Numbered from the stretch's first letter, positions 8,165-18,231 are shown. The stretch is DNA of 64,000 nucleotides from Celeribacter baekdonensis (GCF_900102315.1 NZ_FNBL01000002.1:221194-285193), one strand, 5' to 3'. Numbers and translations are program-made. Notes: a model not told the origin generated them from the sequence alone.

Positions 8165-9598
8165 ATGGAATACGGATTTACGACAGCGGCCTATGTGGTC
8201 GCAGCGGTGCTCTTCATCCTCTCTCTCGGGGGATTGTCGGGCCAGGAAAGCGCAAAACGCGCGGTGTGGTATGGGATTGTCGGCATGGCCTTGGCCGTGT
8301 TCGCCACCCTGATCGGGCCGGGCTCTGGCCTGTGGCTTTTGTCGCTCGTGCTGATTGCGGGCGGCGGGATCATCGGCTGGATGGTCGCCACCAAGGTCGA
8401 AATGACCGAAATGCCGCAACTTGTGGCCGCGATGCACTCGCTCGTTGGTCTGGCTGCGGTCTTCGTGGGCTTTAACGCCCATTTCGAGGCTTCCAATGTG
8501 GCCGGTCTGGACGCGGCCGCGCGTGATGGTCTTGACGGGTTTGCCGCCCTTTTGGCCCATAAAACTCTGGTCGAGCTGAACATCCTCAAGGTTGAATTGT
8601 TCCTCGGCATCTTCATCGGGGCGGTGACCTTTACCGGGTCTATCGTCGCCTTTGGCAAACTCGCCGGCAAACTGAACTCGAAAGCCACCAAACTTCCGGG
8701 CGGTCACATGTTGAACGCGGCTGCGGCGGCGATCTCTGTGCTGTCGCTGATCTGGTACTTCAACACCGGTGGCTTTTTGCCGCTGGCGATCATGACGCTG
8801 ATGGCGCTGTTCATCGGTTACCACCTGATCATGGGCATCGGCGGCGCCGATATGCCGGTGGTGGTCTCCATGCTCAACTCCTACTCGGGCTGGGCGGCTG
8901 CTGCGATTGGCTTCTCGCTTGGCAACGATCTGTTGATCGTGGTCGGTGCGCTGGTGGGTTCTTCGGGTGCGATCCTGTCTTACATCATGTGTAAGGCGAT
9001 GAACCGCTCCTTTGTCTCGGTCATTCTGGGCGGCTTTGGCGGCACCACGGGGCCGGCGATGGAGGTCGAAGGCGAACAGATCGCCATTGATGCCGACGGT
9101 GTGGCCACTGCCCTCAATGAGGCCGATAGCGTGATCATCGTTCCGGGCTACGGCATGGCCGTGGCTCAGGCACAGGCGGCTGTGTCTGAGTTGACCAACA
9201 AGCTGCGCTCCAAAGGCAAAAACGTGCGTTTCGCCATTCACCCGGTTGCGGGGCGTTTGCCGGGCCACATGAACGTGCTCTTGGCCGAAGCCAAAGTGCC
9301 CTATGACATCGTGATGGAAATGGACGAGATCAACGAAGACTTCCCGGACACGGATGTGGTCATCGTCATCGGCTCCAACGACATCGTGAACCCGGCCGCC
9401 CAAGAAGATCCGAACTCCCCGATCGCCGGGATGCCGGTTCTGGAAGTGTGGAAAGCGAAACAAGTGTTCGTGTCAAAACGCGGTCAGGGCACCGGCTATT
9501 CGGGCATCGAAAACCCGCTGTTCTACAAAGAGAACACCCGCATGTTCTATGGCGATGCCAAAGACAGCATGAACGCGCTGCTGCCGAAGCTCGACTAA
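8165..9598 (+). CDS. pntB: NAD(P) transhydrogenase subunit beta
   Basis: A 477-residue partner of PntA. The N-terminal two-thirds is the multi-helix proton channel domain, including the conserved segment [19 protein letters not shown] with the channel histidine. The C-terminal NADP(H)-binding domain III has the signature [15 protein letters not shown] and the later [10 protein letters not shown] segment. A GGGGTAGGG ribosome site precedes the ATG. Last gene of the pnt operon; a strong hairpin terminator follows 27 bp after the stop. Confidence 0.97.
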   Translation: MEYGFTTAAYVVAAVLFILSLGGLSGQESAKRAVWYGIVGMALAVFATLIGPGSGLWLLSLVLIAGGGIIGWMVATKVEMTEMPQLVAAMHSLVGLAAVFVGFNAHFEASNVAGLDAAARDGLDGFAALLAHKTLVELNILKVELFLGIFIGAVTFTGSIVAFGKLAGKLNSKATKLPGGHMLNAAAAAISVLSLIWYFNTGGFLPLAIMTLMALFIGYHLIMGIGGADMPVVVSMLNSYSGWAAAAIGFSLGNDLLIVVGALVGSSGAILSYIMCKAMNRSFVSVILGGFGGTTGPAMEVEGEQIAIDADGVATALNEADSVIIVPGYGMAVAQAQAAVSELTNKLRSKGKNVRFAIHPVAGRLPGHMNVLLAEAKVPYDIVMEMDEINEDFPDTDVVIVIGSNDIVNPAAQEDPNSPIAGMPVLEVWKAKQVFVSKRGQGTGYSGIENPLFYKENTRMFYGDAKDSMNALLPKLD

Positions 9599-9599
9599 G

Positions 9600-9621
9600 T
9601 TTCATCGCAGGACAAATACTC
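9600..9621 (-). repeat. Dispersed repeat GAGTATTT-N6-CGATRAAR, copy 1
   Basis: Read on the minus strand, GAGTATTT is followed after six bases by CGATGAAA. It begins 1 bp after the pntB stop and forms the left arm of a larger dyad around the pntB terminator, with copy 2 as the right arm. Confidence 0.7.
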
Positions 9622-9625
9622 ACGT

Positions 9626-9660
9626 AAGGGCGGCCCTCATAAGGCCGCCCTTTTTCTTTG
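9626..9660 (+). terminator. Rho-independent terminator of pntAB
   Basis: A ten-base stem, AAGGGCGGCC at 9626-9635 with GGCCGCCCTT at 9643-9652, a seven-base loop and a T-rich tail (TTTTTCTTT counting the stem end). It ends the pnt transcript. Confidence 0.92.
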
Positions 9661-9681
9661 AGTATTTTCGTCGCGATAAAG
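9660..9681 (+). repeat. Dispersed repeat GAGTATTT-N6-CGATRAAR, copy 2
   Basis: GAGTATTT, six bases, CGATAAAG on the plus strand, immediately after the pntB terminator. It is the mirror image of copy 1, so the pair brackets the terminator as an outer dyad (AAATACTCA at 9614-9622 with TGAGTATTT at 9659-9667). Confidence 0.7.
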
Positions 9682-9937
9682 ACGGCAGGCAGTGCGCAAA
9701 GCCTCTACGTCAGAGGCGATAACCCAAAGATTTCAAAGCCTTTTGCGGCCCCGCATGGATCGCGCTGACATTCGTTCAGGGGTGGTGATGGGGCGCGCCT
9801 GATTTGCGACCATGGTCTTGTATACGGAAGTATTCTGGCAAGTTATTGATATTGCGACAATTTATCTCTTTCCAGATTGGGTTTTGCCGCTATGCTGCGC
9901 AAAAATCGCACCTGTTCCGTATCTATAAAGGCGTCCT
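9682..9937. other. AT-richer leader region before DUF3422 gene
   Basis: About 256 bp without a gene between the pnt terminator and the next coding region. The segment 9810-9900 is clearly richer in A and T than its surroundings and is the likely promoter of the DUF3422 gene, but no canonical -35/-10 pair can be assigned with confidence. Confidence 0.4.
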
Positions 9938-11224
9938 ATGGCTCCCCTGACTGATCACCCTCGCCGTTATGAATTGGCCAATGAATTACACGCACGGCCC
10001 TTTCCCGAAATGCCCGGACAGGCGCGCGCGGCCTATTTTGCGATCCGTGCGGCGGGGGATGCGGCACGGCGCGACCGGGATTTGGACCGCGCGCATCTCT
10101 TGGCGCTGCTGGATCGCTATGGTGCGGCGCATCCGGCGCCGGGGGCGACGCATTACACCGGGCCTATGGGCAAATACCGGCTGAAATGGGAAAGCCACAC
10201 CGAATTCGTCACCTACACGATCTTTGCCGACGGTGTTTCTGAGCGCGCCTATGACAAGGGCACGTTTGAGTTGTTCCCCGAGGACTGGTTGACCGAAGCT
10301 CCGGGCCAAAGGATCACCTCGGCGTTGATCCGGGTGGAAGCGGTGGCGGATGACGCCGCCGTGTCTGAGCGGATTGACCAGTGGTTCGAGCGCGAGAGCC
10401 TTGCGGTGGCGCGGGTGTTGGACGGGGCCATGGTGGTTGCGGGCGATTTCCGCATTGATGAGGCGGGGCACATGCGCTTTGCGCTGTTCCCGCAAGAGGA
10501 CTGTGGCCAACGCCGGATCGGGCGGGTGGTTCAGCGGCTTTGCGAGATCGAAACCTACAAAGCCATGTCGATGCTGGGTCTCGTTCAGGCGCGCAAAGTT
10601 GTTGGCGAACTGGCCGATATCGAAAAGGAACTGTCGGAACTGATGACGGCGTTGACCGAGCGCAATGGCACCTCGGTTGAGGAGGTGTTGGACGATATTC
10701 TGGGGCTTTCGACCCGGATCGAAAATCTGGTGACACGCAGCAACTTTCGCTTTGGCGCGACCGGGGCCTATGAGGCCATCGTCACACAGCGGGTCGAGGT
10801 GTTGCGCGAGACGCGGTTCCTGGGGCGGCAGTTGTTTTCGGAGTTCATGATGCGGCGCTATGATCCGGCGATGCGCACGGTCAAGGCCGCCGAACGGCAA
10901 TTGGAAAGCCTTGCCGAACGGGCGGCGCGCGCGGCCAATCTGTTGCGCACCAAGGTCGATGTCGGGCGTCAGGCCCAAAACCAAGCGCTGCTTGAATCCA
11001 TGGACAAACGCGCCGATTTGCAATTGCGGCTGCAAGAGACGGTGGAGGGCCTGTCCGTGGTGGCAATCAGCTATTATGCGGTCAGTCTCGTCGGCTATCT
11101 GATCTACCCGTTTTTGGAGCCGCTGGGCCTCTCGAAAGGCTTAGCCTTGGCGATGGTCACGCCGCTGGTTGTTGTTGCTGTGTGGCTTGGCTTGCGGCGG
11201 ATAAAGAAGCATCACCTTGGATGA
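9938..11224 (+). CDS. DUF3422 family membrane protein
   Basis: A 428-residue protein of the DUF3422 family, which is widespread in proteobacteria and without known function. The first segment, HPRRYELANELHARPFPEM, is the family hallmark. A soluble N-terminal domain and a helical, coiled-coil-like middle (about residues 220-370) precede two closely spaced C-terminal membrane helices (about 375-420) and a basic end (RRIKKHHLG). The layout resembles CorA-like proteins, but no transport motif is visible. The last 68 bp overlap the 3' end of the convergent YeeE gene. Confidence 0.88.
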   Translation: MAPLTDHPRRYELANELHARPFPEMPGQARAAYFAIRAAGDAARRDRDLDRAHLLALLDRYGAAHPAPGATHYTGPMGKYRLKWESHTEFVTYTIFADGVSERAYDKGTFELFPEDWLTEAPGQRITSALIRVEAVADDAAVSERIDQWFERESLAVARVLDGAMVVAGDFRIDEAGHMRFALFPQEDCGQRRIGRVVQRLCEIETYKAMSMLGLVQARKVVGELADIEKELSELMTALTERNGTSVEEVLDDILGLSTRIENLVTRSNFRFGATGAYEAIVTQRVEVLRETRFLGRQLFSEFMMRRYDPAMRTVKAAERQLESLAERAARAANLLRTKVDVGRQAQNQALLESMDKRADLQLRLQETVEGLSVVAISYYAVSLVGYLIYPFLEPLGLSKGLALAMVTPLVVVAVWLGLRRIKKHHLG

Positions 11225-12221
11225 CGCGGGCGGTCAATGCGCCGCCCACCGCAATCGAGATCAGCGCTAAAATCGCAGCCAAAGACAGGGTCGGCACCCC
11301 CGAAAGCCCCGCGCCCACGGTGCAGCCGCCGGCCAAAACACCACCGACGCCCATCAAAGCCGCGCCTGCCATGTAGCGTCCGGTTTGGCGCGGGGTTTCA
11401 AAGCTTTGCCACTGGAACCGGCGGGCGGAGAGTGATGAAATCAGCGCCCCCAAGATCACGCCGCCGATCAGGCCCGTGCCGAACCCAGCGGGGATAGAGG
11501 AGGCCGCGACGGTCCAAAACAGGGTCTCAGCGGAGGGCGAGGTAAAGGACAGGCTTTCCATTGCGATCGGGTCGAATTCGTCGAACAAGACATAGCCGGT
11601 GCCGATCCAGGCCAAGGGCACCAAGAGGCCGATCAAGGCCCCCAGTGCAAGGTCGCGACCACGCGCCGAGAACCGCCAGGCGGCCAAGGCGGCACCTCCG
11701 GCCAACACGGCCGTCCAGATCAGCGCAGAACCGGGCAGCGCGGCGGATTGGAGGGGGAGGGTGAGCGCGCCAAGCGTGGTGCGTAGCGGTGCCAAGATGC
11801 CTTTGAGCGTGGCGTGGGCGACCACGGCGAAAACCACCAAGACAAGGGCCGCGCGCAGGTTGCCGGTGCCCGTCAAGACGGTGAGCCGGGACACACAGCC
11901 GCGAGTCAGAACCATGCCCGCGCCAAACATCAATCCGCCCAAAAGGATCGCCAGCCACGGCAGATCGGTGGCGAGGAAGCGATGATCGTCGAAGCTGATA
12001 AGACCTTGAGTGACGGCGAGTTGGGTGCCGATGATGGCGGTCGCAAGACCCGCAAGCCAAACCCCGGCGGCGGCGCGACGTTCGCCTTTGGGGCCGGCCA
12101 CCGCGCGGCGGAAGCAGAATTTTGACACTTCGGCCAAGACACCAAAGGCAAGGCCAAGGGCCAAGCCCAAAAGGATCGCCGCTTGGCGTGGCAGAATGTC
12201 TAGCCCGAGGGTCTCATACAT
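11157..12221 (-). CDS. YeeE/YedE family sulfur-compound transporter
   Basis: A 354-residue integral membrane protein of the YeeE/YedE (TsuA) family, whose studied members take up thiosulfate. Three cysteine positions matching the family are visible: C36 in SKFCFRRA, C109 in RGCVSRLT and C300 in AGGCTVGAGLSG. Around nine or more hydrophobic segments are present. No TusA-like partner, which often accompanies this family, is next to it. The end, QATQQQQPAA, is encoded inside the antisense of the DUF3422 gene's last 68 bp. Confidence 0.88.
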   Translation of the reverse strand: MYETLGLDILPRQAAILLGLALGLAFGVLAEVSKFCFRRAVAGPKGERRAAAGVWLAGLATAIIGTQLAVTQGLISFDDHRFLATDLPWLAILLGGLMFGAGMVLTRGCVSRLTVLTGTGNLRAALVLVVFAVVAHATLKGILAPLRTTLGALTLPLQSAALPGSALIWTAVLAGGAALAAWRFSARGRDLALGALIGLLVPLAWIGTGYVLFDEFDPIAMESLSFTSPSAETLFWTVAASSIPAGFGTGLIGGVILGALISSLSARRFQWQSFETPRQTGRYMAGAALMGVGGVLAGGCTVGAGLSGVPTLSLAAILALISIAVGGALTARVIQGDASLSAASQATQQQQPAA

Positions 12222-12390
12222 GGGTCCGTCTCCGAGGTCTGCTGTGCGTGGAATATTTGTCTTGATAAAGGCCGATTGTGCGGCTTTGCAATCTTACGCC
12301 CGTTCCAAATGGACGCATTGTCAGGAACGTTGTTCCAGATCGGGCCAAATTCCCCGGCCTGTCATTTCGCGGTCCTGCAGTGATGTGGCA

Positions 12391-12425
12391 CAAAAAAACG
12401 CGCAGGCGAGACCTGCGCGTTTTTC
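12391..12425 (-). terminator. Terminator of the peptide ABC transporter operon
   Basis: ACGCGCAGG at 12398-12406 pairs with CCTGCGCGT at 12412-12420 around a CGAGA loop, flanked by A-runs on the left and T-runs on the right, so it can work in both directions. It lies 20 bp past the leftward operon's last stop at 12446. Confidence 0.9.
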
Positions 12426-12445
12426 GTTTTTATTATCGGGTCGGC

Positions 12446-13360
12446 TTAGCGACCGCGAATGCGTGGGTCCAAAGCGTCGCGCAGCCCGTCACCGATGTAA
12501 TTCACCGCCAGAACGGTCAGCGAGATCGCCAGACCCGGCCAAATCACCCGCTCGGGATATTGCTGGATCATGTCCTTGGCATCAAACAACAGCCGCCCCC
12601 ACGTTGGGAAATCGGGCGGAAAACCGAGGCCGAGGAAAGACAGCGCGGATTCGGTGATGATCGCATTGGCGATGCCCAACGTGGCGGAGACCATGATCGG
12701 CGACATGATATTGGGCAGGATATGGCGCAACACGACGCGGCGGCTTGGCGTGCCGATGGAGCGGGCGGCCAGCACATATTCGCGCTCTTTGAGGGCCAAA
12801 ACATCGCCGCGCACGATCCGCGCGGTCTGCATCCACGAGGTGATGCCGATCACGAACACGATCAGGACGAAAATCCCGGTCTCAAGCCCGAACATCGCCC
12901 GCAACGGATCGCGAAACAGCATGATGATCACCAGCAAAAGCGGCAACAGCGGCAGGGCCAAAAACAGATCGGTGAAGCGCATCAATAGGCCGTCGAGCCG
13001 TTTCCAATAGCCGGCCAGAACGCCGACGAAGGTGCCCAAAACCAAGGACAGCCCCATCGCGGTCAGACCAACGGAGATCGAGGTCTGCCCGCCTTTGAGC
13101 ATCCGGGCCAAGATGTCGCGGCCCAATTGATCGGCACCAAACGGATGCGCCAAAGAGGGGCCTTTGTTGCGGGCGCGGATGTCGATGTAGGTCGGATCAA
13201 TTTTCCACAGATAGGGGCCAAGGTAAACGGCGGCGATGATAAAGATGAAAAAGATCAGCCCGGCCATCGCGCCTTTGTGGGTTTTGAACTGGTCCCACAC
13301 GTCCCACCATTGATTGCGGGGCGGACGGGCGGCCTGGGTCTGTGCGGTTGCGTCAGTCAT
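12446..13360 (-). CDS. Peptide-type ABC transporter permease (DppC/OppC-like)
   Basis: A 304-residue inner-membrane permease of the OppBC family. It has an N-terminal extension and first helix (GAMAGLIFFIFIIAAVYLG), then the BPD_transp_1 domain with the ATPase-docking EAA region (YVLAARSIGTPSRRVVLRH) and the late SFLGLGFPPDFPTWGRLL segment typical of the C-type permeases. Last gene of the leftward importer operon. Its ATG lies 10 bp after the stop of the B-type permease. The substrate is expected to be oligopeptides or related compounds. Confidence 0.93.
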   Translation of the reverse strand: MTDATAQTQAARPPRNQWWDVWDQFKTHKGAMAGLIFFIFIIAAVYLGPYLWKIDPTYIDIRARNKGPSLAHPFGADQLGRDILARMLKGGQTSISVGLTAMGLSLVLGTFVGVLAGYWKRLDGLLMRFTDLFLALPLLPLLLVIIMLFRDPLRAMFGLETGIFVLIVFVIGITSWMQTARIVRGDVLALKEREYVLAARSIGTPSRRVVLRHILPNIMSPIMVSATLGIANAIITESALSFLGLGFPPDFPTWGRLLFDAKDMIQQYPERVIWPGLAISLTVLAVNYIGDGLRDALDPRIRGR

Positions 13361-13370
13361 ATGATGGGCC

Positions 13371-14378
13371 TCAGTCGTAGCGGATGCGGGGATCGAGGAT
13401 GCCGTACAGAATATCCGCGATAAGATTGAAAAGAACGATGAGCACGGCGAAGATGAAGGTCAGCGTTTGCACCATCGGCGCGTCAGAGGCGTAGATGGCG
13501 GTGATCAACATCTGTCCCAGACCATTCACCTGAAACACTTGTTCGGTGATGATCGCACCGCCAAAAATTGTCGGCACACCCAGCGCAATGACGGTGACCA
13601 CGGGGATCATCGAATTGCGCAGCACATGCGAGAGCACGACGACTTTTTCCGACATGCCTTTGGCACGGGCGGTGCGAACGTAATCCTGATTGAGGTTGTC
13701 CAACATAGACGCGCGCATGAAACGCGAGATTTGCGCGGCGTTATACAGCGCCAAGACCGAGACCGGCATGATCATCTGTTTGACCTGATACCAGAAACTA
13801 CCCCAATCGGTGACGGTGTGGGTGGTGTCATAGATCGACGGGAACCATTGCAAGATCACCGAGAAGACCACGATCAACAACACGCCGGAAAAGAAGGTGG
13901 GGATCGAAAACCCGATCATCGAAATGAACGTGCCGATCTGGTCGAACCACGAATATTGTTTGTAGGCGGAAATAATGCCGATCGGCAGGGCGATCAGGAT
14001 GCCGATGACATAGGACAGGCCGACAACCCAAAGCGTTTGCGGCATGCGTTCGGCCACCACGGTCATCACCGGCGAGCGCGATTGGAATGAGATGATCCGC
14101 TGTTTTCCCTCGGCAAAATCGGTGCCGAACAGGTGATCCCACGCGACTTGCGGCTCAACGACGAAGAATTGGTAGAGCCAGTTCAAAAACCGAATGTGAA
14201 CGGGTTCGCCAAGGCCCAAGGCCTCGCGCATTTTTTCTTTGACCTCGGGCGGCACGGTGAGCGGGATCGAAGACATCGGATCCCCCGGTGCCAAGTCGAG
14301 CAAAAGGAAGATCACCAAAGAGATGAACAGAAGCGTCGGGATGGAGATCAGCAATCGACGGATCGTGTAATTGAGCAT
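13371..14378 (-). CDS. Peptide-type ABC transporter permease (DppB/OppB-like)
   Basis: A 335-residue permease with the characteristic N-terminal helix MLNYTIRRLLISIPTLLFIS, a periplasmic insert, and the core domain with the EAA loop YVRTARAKGMSEKVVVLSH. It pairs with the C-type permease to make the channel. It sits between the binding-protein gene and that permease in the leftward operon, 87 bp downstream of the former. Intact, with the family's usual length. Confidence 0.93.
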   Translation of the reverse strand: MLNYTIRRLLISIPTLLFISLVIFLLLDLAPGDPMSSIPLTVPPEVKEKMREALGLGEPVHIRFLNWLYQFFVVEPQVAWDHLFGTDFAEGKQRIISFQSRSPVMTVVAERMPQTLWVVGLSYVIGILIALPIGIISAYKQYSWFDQIGTFISMIGFSIPTFFSGVLLIVVFSVILQWFPSIYDTTHTVTDWGSFWYQVKQMIMPVSVLALYNAAQISRFMRASMLDNLNQDYVRTARAKGMSEKVVVLSHVLRNSMIPVVTVIALGVPTIFGGAIITEQVFQVNGLGQMLITAIYASDAPMVQTLTFIFAVLIVLFNLIADILYGILDPRIRYD

Positions 14379-14465
14379 GGGCGGCGCCTCGGTTCAGGTC
14401 TTTGTCTTGGATGAAATAAAAAGGTGCCCCGCCATGATGTGACGGGACACCCAAAGATCAGCGCA

Positions 14466-16166
14466 TTACTTTTCGCGATACCAATCGGCGGCATTCCAAA
14501 GCTCGGAATCCCACGAGTTCATGATCACGCCGCCCAAAGTGTTGGAGGCCGCAGAGACACGACCGCGATAGACCAGCGGGATAATCGCATAGTCTTGCAT
14601 CAACATGTCGTTCATCGCTTTGGCAAGTTCCGCACGTTTCTCAAGCTCGCCGGTTTTGGCCATTTCAGCCACCAGCGCGTCGAACTCAGGGGTGCAGTAG
14701 CGCGGCATGTTGTTGCCCTGCCATTGGGTTTCCGGACGCGGTGCCTGTTTGCATTCCCAGTTCGCCATATAGGCTTCCGGGTCAGTGCCATCAAAGTTGT
14801 TGGCGTACATTTCGACGTCAGCAAAGAACTTTTGGAACGTATCGGGCGACCCCGCATCGCCGCCAAAGAACACGGAGCTGTCGATATTGCGCAGCTCGGT
14901 TTGGACACCGATTTCTTCCCACCACTGTTTGATGATCGCCTGGAAATCCTGACGCACGGCGTTGGTCGAGGACTGGAACAACAGTGCCAGTTTCTTGCCG
15001 TCTTTTTCGCGGATGCCGTCGCCATCGGAGTCAACCCAGCCGTCAGCTTCCAAGAGCGCTTTCGCGCCTTCGATGTCCTGCGTCATGCAGCCGTCATTGG
15101 CGGTGGAGGCGTAGATTGCCGGAGCGGGCAGCACGTTACAGGTCACTTTACCCGCCGCGCCATAGCCGATTTCGACCAACAATTCGCGGTCAATCGCCAT
15201 GGACAGCGCCTGACGCACGGCTTTGTCGGAGAGGATCGGGTGCGGATGCGCTGCGGTGGCGCGCTCCTCCCCAAGGGCCGGATCGGGGTCGGTGTAGTTG
15301 ACCATGATGCGTTCCACCAGCGTGCCGAAGGAGACCTCCAAATGGCCTTTGCCTTTGGATTCCATATCGGCCAACACGTCAGGCGCAAGCTGAAGGTTCC
15401 ATGCGTAGTCAAATTCACCGGTTTCCAAAACCGCACGACCAGCGGCTGCGGCATCGCCACCGCCTTTGACGGTCGCGGTCGCAAAGGCCGGTTTCATCGG
15501 ATCGCGGTAATTCGGGTTGGCGGACATCGACACAACATCGTTGGTCTTGAACTCATCCACCACAAACGGGCCGGTGCCGACGGGGGCAAAGTTTTGATCG
15601 GTACAAGAGGCCATCGCCGGACCGGTACAATCGGCAAACTGCGCTTTTTGAATGATCGGGGCCTGTGCGCCGACGAAAGGCCCATAGGGGAAGGGTTTGG
15701 CGACCGCAAAATGCACCACAACGGTCAGATCATCCGGGGTCTCGACGCTTTCAACGTCATTGTATTTCTCGGACTGCGCACAACCGCCACCTTCCGAGGT
15801 GCAATATTCCCAAGAGAATTTCACATCTGCGGAGGTCAGATCGGAGCCATCGGACCATTTCAGGCCTTCTTTGAGCTTCCATGTGATCGTTTTGAGGTCT
15901 GCGGAGACGCCACCGTTTTCAACGGTCGGCACGCTTTCGGCCAAGAACGGCACCATCGCGCCGGTTTCGTCATAACGCGCCAGTGGTTCGAGGACGAGTG
16001 ACGCGACTTCAAGCTCCTTGGTGCCGCCCGACAGATAGGGGTTCATTGTGGAAGGGGCTTGCCAATAGATGATATTGACGTGGCCGTCCGCACCGCGTTC
16101 TGCGAAAGCGGCGGGAGCCATGGCGATACCCGCCACTGCGCCCATTAAGACTGTTTTGAAGTTCAT
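14466..16166 (-). CDS. Peptide-type ABC transporter substrate-binding protein
   Basis: A 566-residue periplasmic solute-binding protein of the SBP_bac_5 (family 5) type. A signal peptide ends near AAFAE (residue 22-23). The family signature region, with LVLEPLARYDETGAMVPFLA and LKEGLKWSDGSDLTSADVKF, follows. A DSDGDGIREKDGK loop resembles a calcium-binding loop seen in many relatives. Several cysteines in the mature chain may form disulfides. It supplies the ligand to the two permeases downstream. The exact ligand is unknown; the divergent M20 amidohydrolase favours peptides or N-acyl amino acids. Confidence 0.93.
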   Translation of the reverse strand: MNFKTVLMGAVAGIAMAPAAFAERGADGHVNIIYWQAPSTMNPYLSGGTKELEVASLVLEPLARYDETGAMVPFLAESVPTVENGGVSADLKTITWKLKEGLKWSDGSDLTSADVKFSWEYCTSEGGGCAQSEKYNDVESVETPDDLTVVVHFAVAKPFPYGPFVGAQAPIIQKAQFADCTGPAMASCTDQNFAPVGTGPFVVDEFKTNDVVSMSANPNYRDPMKPAFATATVKGGGDAAAAGRAVLETGEFDYAWNLQLAPDVLADMESKGKGHLEVSFGTLVERIMVNYTDPDPALGEERATAAHPHPILSDKAVRQALSMAIDRELLVEIGYGAAGKVTCNVLPAPAIYASTANDGCMTQDIEGAKALLEADGWVDSDGDGIREKDGKKLALLFQSSTNAVRQDFQAIIKQWWEEIGVQTELRNIDSSVFFGGDAGSPDTFQKFFADVEMYANNFDGTDPEAYMANWECKQAPRPETQWQGNNMPRYCTPEFDALVAEMAKTGELEKRAELAKAMNDMLMQDYAIIPLVYRGRVSAASNTLGGVIMNSWDSELWNAADWYREK

Positions 16167-16217
16167 AATTAACCTCTCCTTGTTGGATGCTCTTTTTGTC
16201 CTCGGTGGACCGGCGCC

Positions 16218-17234
16218 TTAACTGACGCTCTCTGTGTTTGTTGCGGAATAAAGATGGCAGGCGGTCACATGGCCGGGTGCGATCTCAAATGTCGGTGGCT
16301 CGTCCGTTTTGCAAATCTCCATGACCTGCGGACAGCGCGTACAAAAATTACAGCCCTTCGGCGGGTTGGCGGGGGAGGGCACATCGCCCTGCAAAATCAC
16401 CCGCTCGATTTTATCCTCGATCCACGGATCGGGTTCGGGCACGGCGGATAAAAGCGCTTGGGTGTAGGGGTGTTTGGGCGCCGCATATAATTGCTCGCGG
16501 CTGGCCAATTCGACCACCCGGCCCAGATACATCACCGCCACCCGGTCCGCGATATGGCGCACCATGGAGAGGTCATGCGAAATAAACAGGTAGGTCAAGC
16601 CATGTTCGCCCTGCAAATCCTCCAAAAGGTTTACCACCTGCGCCTGGATCGACACATCAAGTGCTGCGATCGGTTCGTCACAGACGATGAATTTCGGATT
16701 CAACGCCAAGGCGCGGGCGATGCCGATCCGTTGTCTTTGACCGCCGGAGAATTCATGCGGATAGCGATTGGCAAAATCGCGGTTCAGGCCGACCTGATCC
16801 ATCAGATCCATCACCTTGGCGCGCTTCTCAGTTTTGCTCATCTTGGTGTGCTCGTCCAATGGCTCGCCAATGATGGCGGACACCGACATGCGCGGATTGA
16901 GCGAGGCTTGCGGGTCTTGGAACACCATTTGCATCGTCGGACGCATGGTGCGCAGATCGGGCTGCGGCGTATGACCGATCTCGATGCCGTCGATTTTGAC
17001 CGAGCCTTCGGTGATGTCATAGAGCCGCAAAATCGCCCGGCCGACCGTGGATTTGCCACAACCGGATTCGCCTACAAGGCCAAGCGTTTCGCCCTCGTAA
17101 ATGTCAAAGCTGATGCCATCGACCGCCTTCACCTCGCCGACGCGTTTTTTCAAAACACCGGCGTGGATTGGGAAATGCATCTTGAGATCGCGCACTTCGA
17201 CCAGGATTTTCGACACTTTCGGATCATCCAACAT
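16218..17234 (-). CDS. Peptide-type ABC transporter ATPase (DppF/OppF-like)
   Basis: A 338-residue ATPase. Walker A is GESGCGKST, the signature FSGGQRQRIGIARAL, Walker B IVCDEPIAALD. The C-terminal oligopeptide-transporter extension has the expected cysteine cluster (CNFCTRCPQVMEIC), a possible iron-sulfur site. The chosen ATG ([10 protein letters not shown]) has a GGAGG site eight bases upstream and overlaps the oppD-like stop by 11 bp; the frame is open further upstream but would overlap the previous gene by 155 bp. Confidence 0.93.
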   Translation of the reverse strand: MLDDPKVSKILVEVRDLKMHFPIHAGVLKKRVGEVKAVDGISFDIYEGETLGLVGESGCGKSTVGRAILRLYDITEGSVKIDGIEIGHTPQPDLRTMRPTMQMVFQDPQASLNPRMSVSAIIGEPLDEHTKMSKTEKRAKVMDLMDQVGLNRDFANRYPHEFSGGQRQRIGIARALALNPKFIVCDEPIAALDVSIQAQVVNLLEDLQGEHGLTYLFISHDLSMVRHIADRVAVMYLGRVVELASREQLYAAPKHPYTQALLSAVPEPDPWIEDKIERVILQGDVPSPANPPKGCNFCTRCPQVMEICKTDEPPTFEIAPGHVTACHLYSATNTESVS

Positions 17235-18231
17235 GTCGCGGGCCTCCGGCATCGAAATCATAAAAACAGGCGGCGTCGTGACCGGGGCCGACCTCAAAGC
17301 GGGCCGGGTTTTCACGCAGGCAACGCTCAAAGGAAAAGGGACAGCGCGCCGCGAAAGAACAGCTTGAGGGGGCGGCATGCAGGATCGGCGGCTGGCCTTC
17401 GATCACTTCCAAACGCTCGGCGCGTTCACCCCGCACCCGCGGCACGGTTTGCAACAAAGCGCGGGTGTAGGGGTGGCGCGGCTGTTTGAACAGGTCGCGC
17501 ACATCGGCGTGTTCAACAATCTGCCCGCCATACATCACCAAAACCCGGTCCGCGATGCCGGCAATCACGCCCAGATCATGGGTGATCCAAATCACCGCCA
17601 TGCCCAATTTGGCCCGCAGCTCATGCATCAATTCCAAAATCTGCGCCTGAATGGTCACATCGAGCGCGGTGGTCGGTTCATCGGCGATCAACACTTCGGG
17701 ATCACAGGCCAGCGCGATGGCGATCATCACACGTTGGCGCATGCCGCCGGAAAACTGGTGCGGATAGTCTTTCAACCGCCGCTCGGCATCAGGAATGCCG
17801 ACCAATTCCAAAAGCGCCTGCGCCCGTGCGCGCGCCTCCGGTTTGGTCATCCCCATGTGCTTTCTGAGTGGCTCCATGATCTGATGGCCGATGGTGAACA
17901 CCGGGTTCAGCGAGGTCATCGGATCCTGGAAGACAAAGCCGATGCGTGCGCCGCGAATGCGCCGCAGCTCATCGTCGGTTGCGGTCAGCAAATCTAGGCC
18001 GCCAAATTCAACCGCCTCGCCCGACACGATCGCAGGCGGAGCGGGGATCAGCCCAATGAGCGACATCATCGTCACGGATTTGCCCGAACCAGACTCGCCA
18101 ACAATGCCTAATAATTCACCGGGCTTAAGCGAGAACGAAACGGAATTCACGGCATGAACGGCCCCGGACCGTGTTTTAAAAACAGTCGTCAGGTCCCGGA
18201 CATTCAGAACGGGTGCGGCCCCATCGGCCAT
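17224..18231 (-). CDS. Peptide-type ABC transporter ATPase (DppD/OppD-like)
   Basis: A 335-residue ATPase, first gene of the leftward importer operon. Walker [10 protein letters not shown], signature [15 protein letters not shown], Walker [12 protein letters not shown]. The C-terminal extension has a short cysteine cluster ([14 protein letters not shown]). Having the ATPase genes before the binding-protein and permease genes is a less common order than binding protein first. The promoter should lie in the 331-bp gap shared with the divergent amidohydrolase gene. Confidence 0.93.
   Translation of the reverse strand: MADGAAPVLNVRDLTTVFKTRSGAVHAVNSVSFSLKPGELLGIVGESGSGKSVTMMSLIGLIPAPPAIVSGEAVEFGGLDLLTATDDELRRIRGARIGFVFQDPMTSLNPVFTIGHQIMEPLRKHMGMTKPEARARAQALLELVGIPDAERRLKDYPHQFSGGMRQRVMIAIALACDPEVLIADEPTTALDVTIQAQILELMHELRAKLGMAVIWITHDLGVIAGIADRVLVMYGGQIVEHADVRDLFKQPRHPYTRALLQTVPRVRGERAERLEVIEGQPPILHAAPSSCSFAARCPFSFERCLRENPARFEVGPGHDAACFYDFDAGGPRHVG

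Noticed and set aside
6479-9463. A leftward open frame of nearly 1000 codons opposite pntAB
   Set aside because: It mirrors pntA and pntB, is rich in His/Arg/Asp as expected from the antisense of a GC-rich codon pattern, and resembles no family.
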